Shown: piece after piece, positions 13,798-16,877 of the stretch
How positions within the stretch are numbered: the first letter of the stretch is position 1
Layout of the letters: every line of letters begins with the position of its first letter
Source: Deltaproteobacteria bacterium
Lineage (GTDB): Bacteria > Desulfobacterota > Dissulfuribacteria > Dissulfuribacterales > QOAL01
Direction: 5' to 3'
Length of the DNA: 16,877 bases
Assembly: GCA_026988585.1 (NCBI GenBank)
Contig: JALSKY010000127.1
Location: 1-16,877 of the forward strand
Program-made: the position numbers and the translations under genes
The notes under the pieces: model-generated
Told to the model about the DNA's origin: nothing
Databases searched by the model: none
The model's input: only the letters and a program-made list of their open reading frames with translations

Positions 13798-16179
13798 TTA
13801 TTGTTGCATGGCTGTCTGTGGATGCATATCCAGTTCACGTCTTATCCTGGTGAGCCATTCCTGTCTCTCTGCTTCAGGCATGAAAATGAAAAATTTTCCT
13901 GTTTGTCTCTGGACCCCCATGAAATCTATGAGGAAGTTGTATACGGCATTGGCTGCCTCCAGTTTTGCATTAAGAAATTGATTTTGTGCATCCAGCAGAT
14001 CGATGATAGTTTTGATTCCCTGGATATATGATTCCGTTACCAGGTTGAGGTTTTTGCGTGCAGTTATCTCTGCCTGTCTGGTCAGGTCGATGGATGGATA
14101 AGATGCCCTGGTTCTGTTGATGGAAGCCAGGACCCCTTGAATTATATATTCTGCCAGGGCGTTTCTGTCTGTCTGAAGTCCTGAGACCTCCTTTTCCAGC
14201 CTGGCAGCCTTTGCCATCTGCCTTCCTCCTTCAAACAGAGGAATCCGGGCAAAGACACCGATCATCCAGTCATTGTCATTGAGTCCGTTACCGTCTCTCT
14301 CTCCTTCGCCACTTTGAGAGAGATAGTGGTCCAGGCGCCATTCTAGGCTGAATTCGGGCAGCCATATCTCTCTCCTGGCAGCGGTTTTCAGCCGGTCTTT
14401 GGCCTTTATAGCAGAATCATAAGCATGAAGTTCCGGTCTCGTTTCCAGTGCCTGTGCAGCTGCCACCTTCTTGAATTTTCCGAGACGCAGCGGGTTCTCC
14501 ATGAGAGTGAAAAAGAATTTGTCTCCCACTATGAACAGTGGATCGGTTAGCTTGGTCTCCTCTGGTTGAAACTGCTCCTCTATTGGACGGTGCAGGATCC
14601 TGTTGAGGGCCTCCATGGCATTGATTGTCTCGGACTCCCTGTAAAGAAGCTGTCGTCTGTCATTGGCGAACTTGGACTCCCAGCGATAGACCTCATCAGG
14701 TCCGGCAGCACCAGTGTTTACCCTGATCCTGGCCCGCTCCAGGTTGGCCTTGGTTAGTTCCAGGTTGTCCCTGTAGATCTTCTCCAGGGTTTTTGCTCTG
14801 AGAACATTGAGATAGGCTACCGATGCATCATAGGTGATATCCAGTCTGACCTGTTCCATCCGGTATCTACGGTTTTCCTGCAGGTATTTTTCAGCAGTAT
14901 ATTTTGCCCATCTGCTTTCTGAATATAGAGGGAGCTTAGCACCTGCGCCGGCAGTCCATGCCTTTTCTGGAGTGGCTCCGCCTGATCTTCGGGCACGGTC
15001 CTCGTCTATGATTCGGTACCCTGTATCGATATCTATCCTGGGAAGCAGACCGGCCATCTCTTCCCTCACCTTGTGCTCTCCTGCCTTGATGGTTATCTCA
15101 GCAGATCTCAGCTCCAGGTTGGCACTCACAGCCTCCTGTACTGCTTGTCTGATATTAAGCCTCCGCCCCTCTTGAAGAGCCTCCTGGTTGATCACTGTTG
15201 CCCTGGTAAGGAGCAAAAGGCTTGGATAGATCCCAATTGCCCTTGCGGTTTTCATGTTTATGGTAAGGTTACGGTTCCTTGTAAAGGCAACTTTTATATC
15301 TTCAGGCCTTGTACCTCTGCAGATATCCAGGACTGCAACTGCTGTTCGTCTTGCAAGTGAGATCTCTTTGTCTTTAGGTTCGGTTCCTGCCAGAAGTCCC
15401 TGTTCAACCTGTTTCAAGCTCCATAAGGCAAAACCAGGAATTCTTTTGGCCTTGAGCCCCTGGGCCAGTTTCTTTTCTTCAGGTTGAGTGAAATGCCAGA
15501 GAGGACCTATTCCGACTGCATCCGTGCCGGGAGGAATATTGCGAAGAACTGCTTCTGCACTGCTCCCTGCTGGAATTAGATCTATTTTTATATTGAACTT
15601 CTTTTCAATCTCCCGGATATATTGGGTGTGATTTCTGATGCCGTTCAGGTCACGGTGGTCCAAAATAATTGTCATATGGCTGAACCTGGCCACCTTCAAG
15701 AACTCAGGCAGATCCTTTTCCATGTAAAGGGCAGTATCTATATAGGTCAGATTGGGTTTCCCTCGCTGGATCTGTCTGGACAGAGACCTGGTGATTACAG
15801 GTGCGACCACTGATTTTCGCAGCCTTTTCGTTGCAGCAGCAGTGGAAGAGAGTATCCCTAAGGTGATGATGATGTCAGGTCCTCCAGGAGCCATGAGTTT
15901 GTTTATGGCCTTTTGAGCCCTATAAATATCTCCATCAGCAGAGAGCTCCCAATGTCTGGAAAATTTGGCACTGATATCCGGGGATAGGATGGTTTTCAAC
16001 TCCTTCTTAAACAGCTCTGCAAGGGCTTTGTCCTTTGCTGTGTTGCCATCTGTCAACAGGCCGATTTTTATTGTCCTGGATTTCAGGAGATCTGTCTGAC
16101 ATTTGGGAGCAGATGCCTGGATGGTAATCGGGTGAGTTGCCACCGTTAGGGCCAACAGGATTACTATATATCTCAACAT
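13798..16179 (-). CDS. Fusion of a periplasmic ABC-type substrate-binding domain and a TolC-family outer membrane channel
   Basis: The 793-residue product starts with a signal peptide (about residues 1-23, ending QASA). Residues about 36-335 resemble the ABC_sub_bind family of periplasmic binding proteins: a KIGLLTDG strand, GPDIIITLGILSSTAAA at about 100-116, APVITRSLS, TIILDHRDLN and RARAIGIYPS-like closing strands. Residues about 342-770 are a TolC-type efflux channel, with two similar halves of long helices (LNIRQAVQEAVSANLELRSA; ARIRVNTGAAGPDEVYRWES; ETRPELHAYDSAIKAKDRLK; LVTESYIQGIKTIIDLLDAQ). An N-terminal binding domain would sit in the periplasm, consistent with TolC topology. GGAG seven bases before the ATG at 16179 supports the start. 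It lies 23 bp after the RND pump gene, so it is probably the outer-membrane partner of that pump. The ligand is unknown. Confidence 0.88.
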   Translation of the reverse strand: MLRYIVILLALTVATHPITIQASAPKCQTDLLKSRTIKIGLLTDGNTAKDKALAELFKKELKTILSPDISAKFSRHWELSADGDIYRAQKAINKLMAPGGPDIIITLGILSSTAAATKRLRKSVVAPVITRSLSRQIQRGKPNLTYIDTALYMEKDLPEFLKVARFSHMTIILDHRDLNGIRNHTQYIREIEKKFNIKIDLIPAGSSAEAVLRNIPPGTDAVGIGPLWHFTQPEEKKLAQGLKAKRIPGFALWSLKQVEQGLLAGTEPKDKEISLARRTAVAVLDICRGTRPEDIKVAFTRNRNLTINMKTARAIGIYPSLLLLTRATVINQEALQEGRRLNIRQAVQEAVSANLELRSAEITIKAGEHKVREEMAGLLPRIDIDTGYRIIDEDRARRSGGATPEKAWTAGAGAKLPLYSESRWAKYTAEKYLQENRRYRMEQVRLDITYDASVAYLNVLRAKTLEKIYRDNLELTKANLERARIRVNTGAAGPDEVYRWESKFANDRRQLLYRESETINAMEALNRILHRPIEEQFQPEETKLTDPLFIVGDKFFFTLMENPLRLGKFKKVAAAQALETRPELHAYDSAIKAKDRLKTAARREIWLPEFSLEWRLDHYLSQSGEGERDGNGLNDNDWMIGVFARIPLFEGGRQMAKAARLEKEVSGLQTDRNALAEYIIQGVLASINRTRASYPSIDLTRQAEITARKNLNLVTESYIQGIKTIIDLLDAQNQFLNAKLEAANAVYNFLIDFMGVQRQTGKFFIFMPEAERQEWLTRIRRELDMHPQTAMQQ

Positions 16180-16202
16180 GGTTTAACTCCGGTTGCAATG
16201 AT

Positions 16203-16877
16203 CTATTTTATCTTGAAAAAGGTTGCATATAACACTGGCACAAATACCAGTGTCAGGACAGTGGCAAAACCGAGTCCAAACACAATGGTTACTGCCATGG
16301 ACACAAAAAAGGCATCCTGAAACAGAGGAATCATCCCCATCATTGTGGTAAGTGCCGCCATCATCACCGGCTTGAGCCTGGATACTCCTGATTCCATTAT
16401 GGCCTGCATACCAGGCATGCCGCTTCGGATATTGATATCAATCTGATCTATTAGCACCAGGGCATTCTTGATGAGCATGCCTGACAGGCTCATAAGGCCC
16501 AGCAGGGCCATGAATCCAAAGGGTTGTTTCAAAAACAGCAGTCCTGCTGTCACGCCAATCAGAGCCAAGGGTACAGTCAACCAGATAATGAGAGGTTGCC
16601 TTATAGCATTGAACATGAAAATTACTATGAGTATCATCATTCCGAAATAGATGGGTATGTTTGCTGCAAGCTGGGCCTGTGATTCAGCAGAGTTTTCCAG
16701 CTCTCCCCCCCAGGCAATGAAATAGCCAGGCATCCCTTTCAGAGGAATTATATCATCATTTCTTAGAGGAATGGTTTCAGCCGTCCAGTCCTCATCCTCT
16801 CCTAAGGGTTTTCCTCTATATGCTGCCAGATCTACCCCCAAGAGCTGTTCTATTTTTGGCTTGACTTTGGCCATCAG
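16203..16877 (-). CDS. RND-family efflux pump, C-terminal part (cut by window edge)
   Basis: The last 224 residues of an inner-membrane RND transporter of the AcrB/CusA/MMPL type are present; the frame is open past the right edge. After a periplasmic segment containing GYFIAWGGELENSAESQAQL, the C-terminal membrane helices follow: IYFGMMILIVIFMF, a PLIIWLTVPLALIGVTAGLL helix, then GFMALLGLMSLSGMLIKNAL with the conserved G.LIKNALVLID turn, RLKPVMMAALTTMMGMIPL and a final FATVLTLVFVPVLYATFF. These are hallmarks of the HAE1-type pump family. It drives export with the proton gradient, together with an adaptor and a TolC-type channel. The channel is probably the fusion protein encoded 23 bp downstream; the adaptor gene must lie outside the window. 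Substrate class cannot be told from this part. Confidence 0.92.
   Translation of the reverse strand: MMAKVKPKIEQLLGVDLAAYRGKPLGEDEDWTAETIPLRNDDIIPLKGMPGYFIAWGGELENSAESQAQLAANIPIYFGMMILIVIFMFNAIRQPLIIWLTVPLALIGVTAGLLFLKQPFGFMALLGLMSLSGMLIKNALVLIDQIDINIRSGMPGMQAIMESGVSRLKPVMMAALTTMMGMIPLFQDAFFVSMAVTIVFGLGFATVLTLVFVPVLYATFFKIK

Overview
The window looks like a chromosomal segment of a Gram-negative, flagellated bacterium. It carries hook genes, a sedoheptulose-7-phosphate isomerase for LPS heptose, a TolC-type outer-membrane channel and an RND pump. The CobA-HemD fusion next to hemC, the FmdB zinc ribbon with a Cys-rich tail, and the substrate-binding-protein/TolC fusion all fit Desulfobacterota (former Deltaproteobacteria). 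That placement is inference; no rRNA or marker tree is available here.

Layout. (1) 1-3036, minus strand: a flagellar hook block transcribed fliK > flgD > flgE, with flgE running off the left edge. (2) 3037-3327: a divergent regulatory region holding an 18-bp inverted repeat and three phased direct repeats. (3) 3328-12090, plus strand: a long co-directional run of gmhA, a deoxyhypusine-synthase-like gene, a small FmdB zinc-ribbon gene, hemC, a cobA-hemD fusion, a GAF-type sensor histidine kinase, a possible 32-codon ORF, a uvrD/pcrA-type helicase and a small exported beta-rich protein. Spacings are short or overlapping from fmdB onward. (4) 12046-13578, minus strand: a GT39/ArnT-like membrane glycosyltransferase whose 3' end overlaps the exported-protein gene by 45 bp. 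It has its own promoter-like sequence, with an inverted repeat abutting and overlapping the -35. (5) 13726-16877, minus strand: the end of an efflux operon, an RND pump C-terminus followed by a 793-residue fusion of a periplasmic substrate-binding domain with a TolC channel, closed by a factor-independent terminator.

How the genes work together. hemC and cobA-hemD encode consecutive steps from porphobilinogen through uroporphyrinogen III to precorrin-2, the branch point to siroheme, cobalamin and alternative heme routes. The histidine kinase follows 10 bp later, so a link between tetrapyrrole supply and signalling is possible but unproven. The RND pump and the TolC fusion plausibly form one export machine in which the fused domain could capture or sense a periplasmic ligand.

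The most interesting items are the binding-protein/TolC fusion, the deoxyhypusine-synthase-like gene beside gmhA, the kinase whose ATP-binding G1 box lacks its aspartate, and the phased repeats between fliK and gmhA. I found no CRISPR array, tRNA, rRNA, insertion sequence or phage gene.
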